Positions 36,851 through 50,500 of a stretch of 64,000 nt of DNA are shown piece after piece. The notes under the pieces were generated by a model. It worked only from the letters and a program-made list of their open reading frames with translations, was not told the DNA's origin and made no database searches. The translations under genes and the position numbers were made by a program. Location of the stretch: positions 124,001 through 188,000 of the forward strand of contig VWPU01003241.1 of NCBI GenBank assembly GCA_013398955.1, in the 5' to 3' direction. The stretch is from Callaeas wilsoni (taxonomy: Eukaryota > Chordata > Aves > Passeriformes > Callaeidae). Each line of letters opens with the position of its first letter. Within the stretch, counting starts at the first letter, position 1.

Positions 36851-38416
36851 GTGGGTGTGGAGAAACTTTCCGCGACGAGCTGGGGGGAAATCTCCAGGAC
36901 GACTGAGTGAAAATAGTAAATCCCTCACCCCGAACCAAATCCCAGGGAAAAGCTGCTCCAGCAGCCGGAGGCGATGCGGTGGCGGTGCTGGGCGGCGCTC
37001 GTTCTGGGCTGTGCGAGTTCCAAAGCTTTGCGCGGAGCTCGCCTGTGCAGCCCTCCAAAACTCTCGCAGGAGAGTTTTCCAGGGAACGTTCTCCAGGGAA
37101 AACAGATACCAATGAGGGCTGATGTCACTTGGGCCGGTAGCGACGGGTGTCCAGGACGGGAGCTGACCCCACACAGGCTGCTAGTCTGCACTGCCAGCTC
37201 GCCAGTCCTGCTGGGGCACAGCGCAGCCTTATGGCCCCACACAGGCCCCTGCCAAAACAGTGCATTGAGGGCCTGCCTCGGGATTTGGGAAAGATCCACA
37301 CATAACCCTAGTGCAGAGCTTGACACCTGGTCCCCTATGGCACCAAGCACTCCCGGCAGCCTGCCAATCTCCCTTAAACACTACTGAGTGTTGACACCCT
37401 GCTCCCAGTGACAAAAATCACAGAGTGTCGCCTTCAGTACAACTTGTAGAGCCTCTTTTAACACAGGAATTTGATTTGGTGGCTCAACATCTGCAGTGCA
37501 CACGGAACAGGACAGTCAGCATCTGCCTTTTCTACAGCACAGTACAGGGGCTTCAAATTAAACCCTGAGTGAGTACCTGGGACCCCATTATCGCACTCTG
37601 GTTTCATGTAAGAACATGTCCTCTTTTGTACACACACCGATGGCTGAGAAGATACGGACAGAGGTTACGGCTGGGCAGACTGGGCAGTGTTTCAGCAACT
37701 GCCCCACATACTCAGAGCTGTGTGGGGGTTTTGGCCAGTGCTTTTGATATGTGCATCTTCCTCACTCCTGCCACTGGGAATCTTCCTTACAAATAATGTG
37801 TTTCTGCGAGTGTCATCTGTTGTAGTTTAGTAGGAAGAGCAAGTGCAAAGGAAGAAATGGCAGCTTCCTTCTTCCCTCCCGTGTTCAGCCTCCGCAGCCT
37901 GGGAGGCACCAGTACTGTTAGACACAACCCTGACTTGGGGCTGCCAAGGACATGATAGTGTCACTGAAGTCACCAGCGCTGACAAGCAGGGATGCAGGAG
38001 GATACTGAGGAGAAACACTGTTTTGGCAAAGGATGCTACTACAGAGTATCATACCAGCATTTTAGCTAAGAACATTGGTGAAGGGTTTACACCTACATGG
38101 GGACATGCCATCAAGTGAGTTACAAAACACTAGCAGTGCTCAGCCTAAAGCTGAAGTGATGCTTCTTCCCCCTTGGAAGCAAGAAATTACTGGAAAACAC
38201 TCTGACTACAATACAAATAGTAATCTGTCCCCATGCTCCCCTCCCTCTCAGGTCTGTCATCTCAAGGGTACAATGTGGAGGTCAGCTGAGTTCCCAGGAA
38301 TGAAACCTGCTCAGATGTCCCTTTCCAGGACGGTTTCTTTGCTGACTGCAGCCAGGCTGCCTGTGCTCACGGTCCTTCCGAGGAGAAGCACACCAGAAGC
38401 CAGCCAGAGTGAGTCA
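36851..38416. other. Convergent intergenic space / probable TRIM55 3'UTR
   Basis: This lies between the CRH 3' end and the TRIM55 stop codon. On the minus strand I see no AATAAA or ATTAAA between 38416 and about 36300 by eye, so the TRIM55 3'UTR may run through this whole stretch. No other gene is seen. Confidence 0.45.
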
Positions 38417-38536
38417 TCATTCATTCAGTGAGTTCAACCAGGAGAAGGAGAAGACATGACGAGCCGGCTCGTCACCCCTCTCACTGCTCACGGGAGCTTC
38501 CTCCACTCGTCCTTGAGGGTATGGTTCAGAACCAGT
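38417..38536 (-). CDS. TRIM55: TRIM55 terminal coding exon (120 bp)
   Basis: Encodes 39 residues plus TGA stop (38417-38419), beginning [20 protein letters not shown] and ending [19 protein letters not shown]. The acceptor is a long pyrimidine tract with TTTGCAG|ACT. Phase 0 joins it to ...ATSK of the previous exon. The EPARH and [11 protein letters not shown] motifs match the C-terminus of mammalian TRIM55 as I remember it. The exon has no ATG-initiated frame, so it is invisible to simple ORF scans. Confidence 0.95.
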   Translation of the reverse strand, partial: TGSEPYPQGRVEEAPVSSERGDEPARHVFSFSWLNSLNE

Positions 38537-41500
38537 CTGCAAAGGAAGAAAAGGTTGATAAATGGAAGACGAAAATATGAATTGCATTAAAATCCGTAAG
38601 ATTTCACAACATGCAGGGAAACAGAATGAAGTGGGAAAGAAGGGAAAAGGCAGGGAGCATGGAAATTTGGGAAGCTAAGACAAAACTTCTAACGCCAAAG
38701 AAGTGACAGGGACTTTTGCCGTGACCAGTGGCTGAGGAAGGATTATGCTGGGTGAACGTGTCGCATCTGTGCAAAGGGCTTAGTCCTGATTGGGACCTCT
38801 GGAATATTATTGCACTGAAGGTGATAAATGCCTGTTCAGAAGTGATCCTGAGCCAGCTTGGCTTGTGTAGCTGGGCCTCCAGATTGATGTGAACCAGAGC
38901 CAAATGTTATTGCCAGTGCATTGCCACTCAAAATGATACTTGTTCTGCTGTTATGAAATCTGCCTTGGAAGTGTTTTCTTGTTGTTTTTTTTTTTTTTTT
39001 TTTTTCCTTTAATTAATTCTAATATTTATTTCACTTCAATTTAACTTAAATGAGGAACAGGAAAGAAATAATACAGAGATATAAACTTCACTTGATATCC
39101 CTCTTTTGTTTGCATAGGTATCCTACACTCACGGTAGAAAAAGGAATCTGGACATGATACACTGTAGCTGCTAATAAAAGGAATTTATAAAATTAGTTGA
39201 ATATTTAACAGATCAATGTAATAGGCAGAAATATTTTACTTGTTCCAGATCCCTTTGACAAAGAGTGAAGACTGCTTTGTCATAGTATCAGAAATCCTAT
39301 TGAAGATAAAATATATAAAAATGGGTGATTTGCTAGGTCAGGAAAGCCTTGTGTCTTCATCATTAAAACCACAATTTAACTTGCAATATACAGGATTTTT
39401 TTCCCTTTGTATTCCTAGATGCACACATACATTGTTGTACATTCTTAACATTAAACCAGCCATGCTGCCAGTCTTCTTTGTGCAGGGTTTTAGCTTACTT
39501 TGGAAACTTCAGCATGATCTCAGGTGAACTATTTAATGTCAACATACTACTCAATAGAGGGCAAATGACAAAGTAGTATGCTCTGAATTCCAACATCTCA
39601 ATCATTTATAGAATTGTCCTAAAACAGAAAGTTACGAAAGCAGTGTTGTTAATACACACATCCAGCAACAAACATTGAAGCAGGGATGCTTGTGAGGAAC
39701 TGAAGCATGGGATGGATGATTTTGTGAGTACTTACTGTTAAAATGTACTACAAGAATAAGTAAGAACTAGTGGTGTGTTAAGTATAAATTGGCTATCGGG
39801 CTTCATTCCAGTTACTACCCATTTAAGTGTCACCAACAAACAAGACAGCATGAAGGTTTGAAAAGAAATAGATCCCTATATCTTTATTTATATCTAATTA
39901 GAGTTCACAGCACCATTTTTATCAATATCCTTGATTGCTCAAAATTGAAATAGTCCTGTTTATTTCAATGAAATATTATCTGAGAAACTGCTTTACTATT
40001 TGAAATGTGGACCAATCTCTGACTTAGATTCATATTTTCAAAGCAAGGCACTCATTGCTACTTACTGCAAAACACAAAAAAGATTTTTATGGACAGAGAT
40101 CTTGCAGATGAAAATAGCTTTTGCTTGCTCACTTTATAATGTATGTTATTGAGAGCATGAGCATGGTGAAAAACATGGGAGAAACAGCTGCCTACTTGAA
40201 TGCAAAAGTCCATTTCCCGCAATGCTGGTGAGAAGGGCTGTCTCCCAGGCTTATGCAAAATGATGGTAAAGAATAGGGCCCAGGGGGCCAGATCTTCAGC
40301 TGAAAGGCAGGTAGCTAATTGAGGCCTGATTATAGAAGATCTGCCTCTCAGCCCTGGAAAGTGCTGATTGCAAATCTTTCAACCTGATTACAGTAAACAC
40401 ATGGCTAGACTTTCTGAGTTATAAGGCATTTGGCGCTCTCTTGATCTTGGTAGATGCAGGAGCGTAGGTGGTTTATTAGTCTTTTGTGATGCTGAAAATT
40501 TTGCCTTTATTTTTGGAAGTGCAGTCAGAGTGCCTGGGCTAGCTAAGAGTAATTTTGAAGCTGTTGTGCAATTTTGTGCACCAAGCCCTCAGCAGTGCGT
40601 GTAAGCAGGCATGAGACAACCCGCCTCACTTCTCACCCTGTAAAGGAATAGGACTGGCAAGAGGTTTAAAACACAATTCCTGCTTTTTTTTTTTTTTTTA
40701 AATTTAACCCACTCTGGTACCTTGCCATTTCTTTTCCTGTGCAAGGAACGCTTCTTTTAGCACTTCTACTCTCTATTCTAACCAGCTGCTATCCAAAAAT
40801 TTACAATAGATCAAGATTAACTTTGAAGCAAAGAACGATCTACGAGTTTAAAGCTACGCTGAGTGTTTCATAGGACTTGGACCCAATGTATAAGAAGAAA
40901 GAAAGCACAGTGCAATGAGTTAGATTGGCAAGCTGACTGCATTACCCTGTTAACCAGCGCTGCTGGTACTGCATTTCAAGCAAAACAATCTTTGTCTGCA
41001 TCACTGCCAAAACTGTATTTCATAATGTGTTAACTCCTTCATATTTTGCTGCGATGACATCTTCCTGTGTCAGCAAAACAATGTTGGAACTCCAGCACAT
41101 TCCCACTGGGTTTGGCGGGATGAAGCATTTGCTCCCTGCACCTTGCTGGACTCAGCAGGCTGCTAGTCTGCAATACCTCAATGTGCCTTTCCAAGACCAA
41201 TCATTTTCCATCACACCCAGCCAGGAGTGAAGCAAGCACAAAACTGACAGTAGGGCCATTACTTGGCTTTTAGGCTTGTGTTTTCACACCTGTGACACTT
41301 TAGTGTTTGTCTCTGAATCATACAGTGACTGAGGTATGCTCTCTTCGTTTAAGACAAGAAACCATCAAAAGGCGCCAGCAGCAACTTTGTCCATGTTATT
41401 AAGTCCGTTCTTCCTTTCCAACAGCAGCCCACACAACTCAGAGTTATACAGTGTGCTGGAATTGTCTGAGACAGATTTCAGCTGTAGATTTTACAGAAAA

Positions 41501-44500
41501 AGACCTGTATTGAATCAGGCTGTGATTGTGAAAGACAGAATGCAGAAGCAGGTCTACTCAGTGTCAATGGGATTCAGGCATCTGACTGCTCTGTAGGTCC
41601 TTGTAATCTCATGCTGGATTATCTTGCTCTCCCTGTTACCACAACCTTACTCTGCTGCCAGGGGAAAGCTCTGTGCTGAGCATGGCACAGCCCTTGCCAC
41701 ATGACTTTAAGACAGTCCAGATTGAATACTTCATTGTGTCGGTCCATTGGTATTAGGTAACTTGTCAAGCTTCTACCTGAGTTTTATCTTTGCCTTGGAG
41801 ATCTCATGGGTAGGGCTTGTTTTTCACATTACCTAGGATAACAAGTCCCAACCCTTTGGGTCTCTAAAAGTAACAAGGAATAACTAAAGTGTTTACCTCA
41901 GATTACATTAATCACATTAGGCAAATGCTGAGAGAGTGCTGAATACTTACACTTTGATTTATGTTTTCCCCTGTAGTGTCGAGTGACATCAGATGGTGCT
42001 TTCAATAAGCCCCAGGAATTTTCACCAGGCCAGCTCATGAAGTGGGGAGGGAAGTACACCATGCATGACTGATGGCTGGCTTTGTTTCCCCCATAAGCAA
42101 AGTCCAGGCTGGAGTTTACATGCCAGTTCTATGGAAGTGCTGAGCAACCACAACTCCCACTGAGCAGCCATTCAGCACTCCTCAGCATCTGGCACGCTAG
42201 AATTTGCATGAATAAACAGTATAAGGACCTCAGAGTTGAGCCCGATGAGTTGTTTCAAAGTCGCAGGTATTCAGCATTTTTCAGTATTTGCTTCCTTAAG
42301 CAGGGCTCTACTTAAATCTGTGTAAGTTCTTGTAAAAGAGTGTGGAGACGAGGAAAGAGGTCAGTGGGATGGTTTGTCATAACATTTTCATTTATTAGGT
42401 CCCAGCAGTTATCTTATTTATGCTAGAGAAAAATATGCAGTCTAGGCTTTTAGATATTTGAAATATAATGAAGTCTACACATTGTTTTCTGCTTTACCAG
42501 CACTAATCTCTGTAGCCTTTAGGTACAAAGGCTGAGATCTATACTGACAAACTGCAGTCATCCAGAAATAAGATATCCACTCAAGCAAACTCTATTCATC
42601 CCCTCTAATGGGAGTGATTAGAGAAAGGCACAACCAGAGGGTGATTTGTCCCATCCTCAAAGAAGAGGATTGTTCTCTGGAGGTACCTGTTTCTTCTGCT
42701 GACTCTAGAGAATCTCTAGGTGACTGGATTAGACTAGGTCTGGCTTTTAAGCAATTATACAAGAAAGATTCCAGCCAAATATTTCAGGATATCAAAAGAC
42801 TCCTTGATGGGAATTCAGAACTTTGACTGCACTATTACTTTTACAAGATCACAAACTCTTAAATTTAGGAAGTGCGGAGGAAAGATGAAGGGCTGAATGG
42901 CTTTATAATCTACTTTAATGCAGATGGATGAGGTAGTTGGTTACAACCTATTTGAATGTTTTCTGGAGCAACAATGCTAACCAAAGCAGGTTCTGCCCCT
43001 TGGGTCCCCATTCACCTCTTCCTGCTTTGTTTCCATGGTTCACTGCCCATTTGCATTGCTGCAGCTCTTTGAAGGGCTGTGCTAAGAATGGGAATGTCAC
43101 TGGAATGACATCAAATTTTTGGTTGTTTTTTTTCTGAGGTGAAGCAAGATATTTTTAAACCTGGATCATTTGAATTATTTGATTTCAGCACAGCTCAACA
43201 AACAGCTGCCTCAGCACAAATGCCCTGTAAGTGGTGGCATCTGGGCAGCAATAAGAGGCAGGGCTATTTGGCAAAAAACTCCTGAATCACCTTTGCTGCC
43301 AGAGGAAAAAATGGATCCACACCCTTAGAGGCACATGAACTACCCAGTGCCTTTGCTGCCTCCTCTTGATCCAGCAGGACAGCAAGAGTGTGAGATTGGT
43401 ACAAAGTGTGAGTCTTGGAGAGAGAAGCAGTGAAAATACAGGTTTCTTGCTTTCAGGGTTTCTGTAGCCTCAGAAAATGAGCAAGAAATTAAATTTAATT
43501 CCCATTTTTAGCTGGCTTGTTTAGAAACAACCCCCAGTGTTGACAAGAACAGGCATGATTAAAAAATGCTAGCTGGTTGCAAAGCAATCACAGAATCTGT
43601 AGGCTATGTTTGTCTGCCTCAAATGTCAAGTGTTACACTTCTGGCACTCAACACTTCCAGGCAGCGGAAACAAAGGGAGCACAACAGGTTATTTTTAAAT
43701 GGTTTAAACTTTAGTTCAAGCATTTTGTTTTCATATTTTTATGCAGTCTAGCTCCTTCAGCATAACACCTGGCAGCTGTCACGTATATCACAACAATGTT
43801 GTTTCAAAGCTAAGAGGCTTCTTATTTTGCATGGATCTTTTTTATCAGCGGGAATCAACAGAGCATTCTCCAAAATATTTGCTACAATTACCTGCCACAG
43901 AAATACATAAGGTAGCAGACAAAATTATATGCACAGACAAGCTCCATCAGTCACAGAATTAGATATATCACTCTCTTAATAGTGGTCAGTAATGAATTTT
44001 AAAAGTCCATTGGGAGGAAATGCCTTTCTTCAATAGATCCTCACTATATTACAATTAGCATTATGTGGATAATGTCTAATGCAAAGTCTCTTACAAAATG
44101 ATCTCAAAGAGATCAAATATATTTCAGAGGAAAACAGCCCAACTGGCTTATTTTGGTACAGGTTGCACGCATCTCCCAGGGGACATGGAGGTCCAGATGC
44201 TTGAACCTGTGGTGGAAACTGCATTAGAGTATGGTGTGGGAGAGCAGCTTTCTTCTCAGCATTACTTGAAACAAATGAAATATAGTTCCCTTATATAAGT
44301 CACCTATTTTTTTCACGACTCAAAGAAGAAAAGGCAGAAATAACATACTTGTGTAATATTTGACCCATTGCTGCACCTCATTGATCCAACTTTTTATTGA
44401 GAGTAATTAACTACATATTTGCATAAAACTTAGTCCTGCCACTGTCCAGGAAAATGAAGGAAACCCAAGAGGAGAGTCTTAAAAACATGTGAATATTAAG

Positions 44501-47500
44501 GCTGCATGATCAGAACATTCTGTCCTGCATCTATCCACATCATTCTTTGTTCCTCTTGGATTGAAGGTTTTTTTGGGACCTCCTGATCAATCTGCTCACT
44601 TCCAGCCCTGCTGGAAAACTGTCTAACAAAGAAGGATCATACTGAGAGGCTGCAGGAGTAAGTGCTGGTCATGTAGTACATGCTGGGCACCAGTGCCAGG
44701 AAGTTACTCATGACTACCAGTTCTTCCCTCTTCCTCCTACTGCTGCTTTGTCAGACAGATAGATATGACTTCAGATTAACAAGTTTAATGTGACGTAAAG
44801 ACCTTCCAAGAACTTCTCCACGGCAGTAACCAATCTAATCCATGTTGTAGAAACTTTGCTATTAGCTTTCAGGGAGAAGTAGCAAAAATAGTAATGGTTT
44901 AACGTCCTGTCTGTCTCTGTCAGTCAGTCTTTCCTTTGACTAATATGGCCTTTTGTATATCAAAACTTTTTCTTCCTCTGCAAATGGCAGTTTTGTAAAT
45001 CCAATGAATGACACAGAGTGATGGTTCATACTGCAATTCACCCTGGAGTTCCATTCATGGGATCAGGTAACAGAGCCAGCATAGCTCTGAGGTGTGTAGA
45101 CATACACATCCTGTGCTTGGAAGCCCATCCTGTGCTGCTCACATTGTGAGTGACTGACTGACTTGGGCTCTTGTAAGTGTGCAGGGGGTGAGAGTGGTGT
45201 ATGTGAGCTGTGGACACAGCACAGCTTCTCTGAGAGACAAAACCACTGGAGGTGCAGGACAAAAAGCCACATTGTCAGCTAAAGCAACCTGTTGCCATTC
45301 CTTAAAGAGACCACATAACAAAAAAAAAAAGTCTTGGCCACAGTTACAACATTTTTTTCCCTCATCAGCTGTTGCTGCTACCACTTTTCCTTTGTGTGAT
45401 CATTTTTCCATGTCTCCAGTTGCCTGAATCTTCTCCTTACTGCAACCACAGCAACTGAAGCTGTTATCCAAGCTATGACTCTGCTCCAAAACTCCAAAAT
45501 TGCTCAGTGAGTAGTACCGTGACTTCCCAGATGGATGTCAGTCACATCAAATCTCACATTGTAATCTCTGCTTGCCCGTTAGCAATGCTGGCCTGCTTGC
45601 ACAGCACTCAGCCAAGCGATGAGTGAGATATTAAATCAAGCTTCCTTCTGTCCATCTCACACTGTTCCCAGGTGAAGTCAAATGAAGCTGTGATAAATTC
45701 TGCTCTTAGAGCTTTGAATTCAATCACAGTTATTGATAGGGTATAGAGTACAGATTGCAGTCACTGTCACCAGAGGCAAGCTTGCAACTGACCTGCATCT
45801 AGGCAGGCACCCGCTCAATGTTTTTAAAAAGAAATTTATTTGAAATTGTGCATAAATATAAAAATGAATGTATTTCAATAACAAATCTTTTGCCAGATGT
45901 TGAAGACGCTCATCAGCACTAATGGGGGAAATGACAGCTGTATTTTGTCGGTAAGGCATTTTGTAATAGACTAAGTCATACAGCAAGTGTTTCATCATGA
46001 ACAAAAACCACTTCTGTGCACAGAAGTGCTGAGCCAGGAGTGCTCTGAGTGACTGATCTGTATTTCGATCACCACCTTCAGTGGCTGAGATAGACTCAGG
46101 TAGATTTTATAGGGTGTTCTCTGAATTGAAAAGAGCAATGAGAAATTCAGATCACTTATCCTCCAGGACTGTGAGATCCTCACTCTCCGCTCAGTCAAAG
46201 GCGTGATGTCTGTGTTTGACATCTGTAGCGTGGTTTGAACATCGCAGCACCTCTTGGCTGGCAGCCAGGGATAACAGGTTTTTTTAATTAGTCACTGGTT
46301 TCTTACTTAATGACCTGAAGATTATTGCAAAGAGGCCAGGAATATATATCACCTGAAAAGAGATATAAGACTGAATAATCACTGTTTGATACGTCTGTCT
46401 CCCTTTTTTCCATTTAATTTTGGCTGCACATGCAGCCCCCCCGGTCTTTATCTCCATTCTAAATGTGTGGTAGGTGGGCACTGCAGTGTGCTGCAGCCCA
46501 GCCCCTCGCCTGCTCACAAGCCTGGAAAGCCTGCAAGTGGAATGACACACTATCCAAACACAGGGGCTCAGGCCCAGTTAATTAATTACCACCACTGGGA
46601 TTTTCAATCGGATAGGCTGGCATTTAAATATTGATCTATCTCTAATGGTTACAGGGCTACCAGTGCTGCTTTCCAGAGGTGAGTTAATGGCTACACTGAA
46701 GGCCTGGGCTGTCCTGAGGCAGTAAGATAACTAACCAAATATTCCACAGGCAGATGGTTTGTGTAGTTGTGACACACATCTATTGTAATGTGATGTAAAC
46801 CAGCAACAGTTCATCTGTGATTAAGAAATATTTTTTGTTTACATTCTATTTTCCTTTCCAAACAGCTTAACAATGAGCAGAACGAGTGATGCTTGTAGGA
46901 GGAGGTTGAGTGGAGGTAGAATTCAGTATTTAAATGAGCTAGTCACAGAAAGACGATGTCTAGGTGAGCCTGGCTTTGTATTAATTTCAACAGGAGAAAT
47001 AATTTTGTCCAAACTGTCATTGTGGAGATCCTTTTACTAGTAATAGATTTTTAAAATTGAAATATCCATAAATCAGATGGTATCTATGACTCACCAGACA
47101 AATAGCAGAGCAGACTATTTGCGGGAAAACTTCAGGTGAAGTATTTGCCACTCATATTAATTATGAGAAACTGTTGTCTGAAAGTTGGTCTTAATGCATT
47201 GCCCTCACGACTCATCACTACTGCCTCTGAATCACTCAGATAATTCTCAAAATTAAGGGAGAGGGAGGTGTTAAAAGAGGAACAATCAAGACTTTCCTGA
47301 TCTCTGCACGTATTGCCAAACTGAGGCGAAAAAAATTCACCTGAAGCACAAAGTCAAGATACAAAATGGAAATTTACAGGCAAAATTTGCCACCAACTGA
47401 ACATCAGCCAGAGTGGCCACAGATGTAGCTGCTGTCACTGAGCCCCAACTCACTGAGTCACACTGCAGAGAAGCAAAGGCAGAATTTCTCAACTGTTAAC

Positions 47501-50500
47501 TGAGTTTCTTGCATCTAGTGTTTGCCCTATAGTTCAGGTACAGGCTGAACACTTTTTTTTCCCCCAGGTGAAATTTAAGAGATGTTTAGGAAGAACATTG
47601 AAACAGAGTTTGACTTGGGCTTCTATACCATTTGATTCAAGCTCCACTTCATGGAGGACAGATGACCCACTTTCATTCAGTCAAACCTTGCAGATTTTTT
47701 AACGATAGAGAAATAAACCTATCAATTTTCTACCTAAGGAAAGGTAAAATACAGGTATATCAAGACCTAGATTGCAAATATCAAGTTGATTTTTCTGTCT
47801 GCATTCCTGGATCCTTCATTAGCACTAAACACGCTTGTTGCAGGAAGCAGAGTGCCTCTGGAGCAGCAGCTGGTGTCTTGAAAGAGAACTACCATGCCTG
47901 TGGCTGATGCTAACAAAACAAGAGTTCTGCTCTGGTGGGAAGGCTGTGTTGGATGGGCCAGAGGGAATGGAGACCCTTTCTTAGCGCCATTCCTGTAAGA
48001 CCCAGCCTTGCAAGACTGCCTTCTCTTGAGCAAGAAATCCCTCTTAGAAGAGCTCGCTTGAAGTGGGTACTTGTCTTCTTTACCTGAGCAGATTGGCAAG
48101 ACTGAGTTTCCAATTTGGTGAAGAGAAAATTTATTATTTGTGTTCTGCTGCCATGCTTGTGCAAACATTCCAGAGCAGCGCTGTGCCAAAATGTGGGACC
48201 ATGCCTTTTATATCCTGATGGAAAAGTGGAGGTATGTGGGCAAAGAGCACAGCATAATCTCTTGGCCTTATTTTGGTTTTCAATTATCTTATTTTGTCCA
48301 TGTTGTCTGCATATTGACATGACAACCAATCAGCTAAAACTTAGCTAAATACTGACCTCTCTGATGTGATTTAAAGCTGTCTTCTGGAAAAAAAAGTGAA
48401 GGATCACCAGCTGAAATTGAAGTATTCAGCAGCAGGGCAAAGAGAACTACAGTACATGAATACAGAGAGGACTGTCCTTATGGTAATTCTGGTAGATGGC
48501 ATAAGGTTGCAAGCAAGTAATAGAAAATTTTAAAACTAATGAAACAAGATTAGCATAGGCCATTCCATTACTATTTCTCCTCCCAAACAGTTCAGTCTTG
48601 ATTATATTTTATATCCTCATGGAATTAAAGCACTGTACTTACTGGCTGCAAAGGGAAATTAGATCAGGCTACTATTTGTGGATGATTAACTTGCATTTCC
48701 TTTCGGACTAAATGTATGCACTGAAGTCCCTTGGAGCCACAGACAGACCCTTTTCTTATGGGGAATTTGAGCAACAGAATGCAGGGTCCAGTACTTCATC
48801 TCATGTGAAATAAACTGGGTAGCCACAGACACAGACAAACCAAGACCTTCATGAAGTCTCACAAATTTATATGGTTTCACTGCATGAGAGATGTTGCCGA
48901 CAAAATATGTTTAGGGAAAGTTGTGGGAGTCCAAGATCTGTTTCTCCCATGCACTGGAAAGGGCTGCTTGCTAATGTCTGTGTCACCTTCCACTAATACA
49001 TCTCTCCCCATGGTGGCAAGGCAGTTCATTGATGCTATTCCTGCTGCCCGTGTTGTAATCATTTGCTGCTGGTTGTCATCTCCAGAGGCTCAGATGCTCC
49101 CAGCTTTAGACACCCAACAGAGGCAGCTGGGTTGGGAGCAATGTCACCTCACACTCAGCAGGCAGGTGGAAGAGGTGCCAAGTGAGAAGCAGCAGCAGCT
49201 GCTGAACTCTCTCGTACTGGAGATGCCTCTCATTCTCCGTCAGGGGCAGAAGCAGCCCGTGGTGACCACACTTCTGACTCAGGCACTCCCTGAAGAAGGA
49301 TGAGGCTGTCTAATGCAGAGTTTTCTATTTTGTTCGTGCTGAATAATCTTCTTCTGTCCCTTCTTACACCAAGCAATCTGTACACCTGGGGCCTGTTGCC
49401 TTATCCTTGCTGCTACACCCTCCTCCACCCTGGAGGAAATTTATAAAGGCATCAATACAATTTCTTAGAGTGAAACAACCCTTAAATCAAGCAAATGCTG
49501 GGAATTAAGAGGGGAACTGCTCTCTTTTCATTGCTGAAAAACAAGGAAAACCCTCTCGGTGCTTTCTATTAAAATAGCCTGAAAATAAATTATATGCTGC
49601 TCTTATGATGACAGTCACGAAGATTTATATTATTATTATAAATAATTATATAGTTATTTAAAGTAATTTTGTTATTTGACTTTCAGGGGCTTATCACACA
49701 AAGGAACAAGGGAAGTGACCTGATCTCTCACAGGAAAGATAAAGACACACAAACTGTCTAGCCAGCCACTTCGCTATGCATGGAGAATAAAACCATTTTT
49801 ATGCAAATAGAATCTGAGACCAAAAGGTCTTTTTCTTTCACCTCCTTTCTACTTCATTATTAAATAAATCATAAACATGTCACTGGAGACCATATAGAAA
49901 GAGGTCTCAAATGGTAGATGTAAGACCTTTCTGCATTTGTCTATTTTTAATTTCAAAAGGTATTTTGAATTAAAGAAAGAAAGAGAGGGGAAAGAAAGCA
50001 TAGTGCTCTTAACATGCCTGATTTCCCAGGAGTACAAACAACCTCTATGTCATTTAGTAATAATACAACAAATTTTAAAAAACAAACACAAAGATATGAA
50101 AATTAAACTATGATCCATGAACTTAATTGAAATTCGCAGTGTCCAATGCTCTTCAAATTCAAATTACTACCAGACAGTGAATCTTTTTGGCTAATTTATG
50201 CAGCTAAAGTGTGGATGATAACTTCTTCCCTCCCCTTTTTTTTAATTGGAGAGATATTCGTCAGTCATAGTGCTGGAAGTTCTGCACATAAAAGCTGAAT
50301 AATAATTTGTCATTTTTCATAGATGCTCCATATCATGTATAGTGCTGAGAGTGCAGTGCAGAAAGTAAGCAGGGAAAATCAAACATCTTTGTGTTGAAGA
50401 ACAGATCAACATTGAATTTGTCTGTCATTTGAGCAAATACCCAAAGGTAAATACGATTGTTTTGTGTCAGAGGTTTTTGGTCTTCAGTAAATGACATTAA

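Noticed and set aside
36408..37115. 235-aa plus-strand open frame downstream of CRH
   Set aside because: Composition-driven in a CpG-rich block, with competing minus-strand frames over the same bases and no recognisable protein.
38985..39005. Poly(T) run as the tail of a minus-strand retrocopy
   Set aside because: No coding remnant or LINE/SINE body is recognisable next to it.
48851..49303. 150-aa plus-strand open frame in the TRIM55 last intron
   Set aside because: No family recognised. A minus-strand frame overlaps its N-terminal part, and there is no poly(A) tail or promoter sign. Treated as chance.
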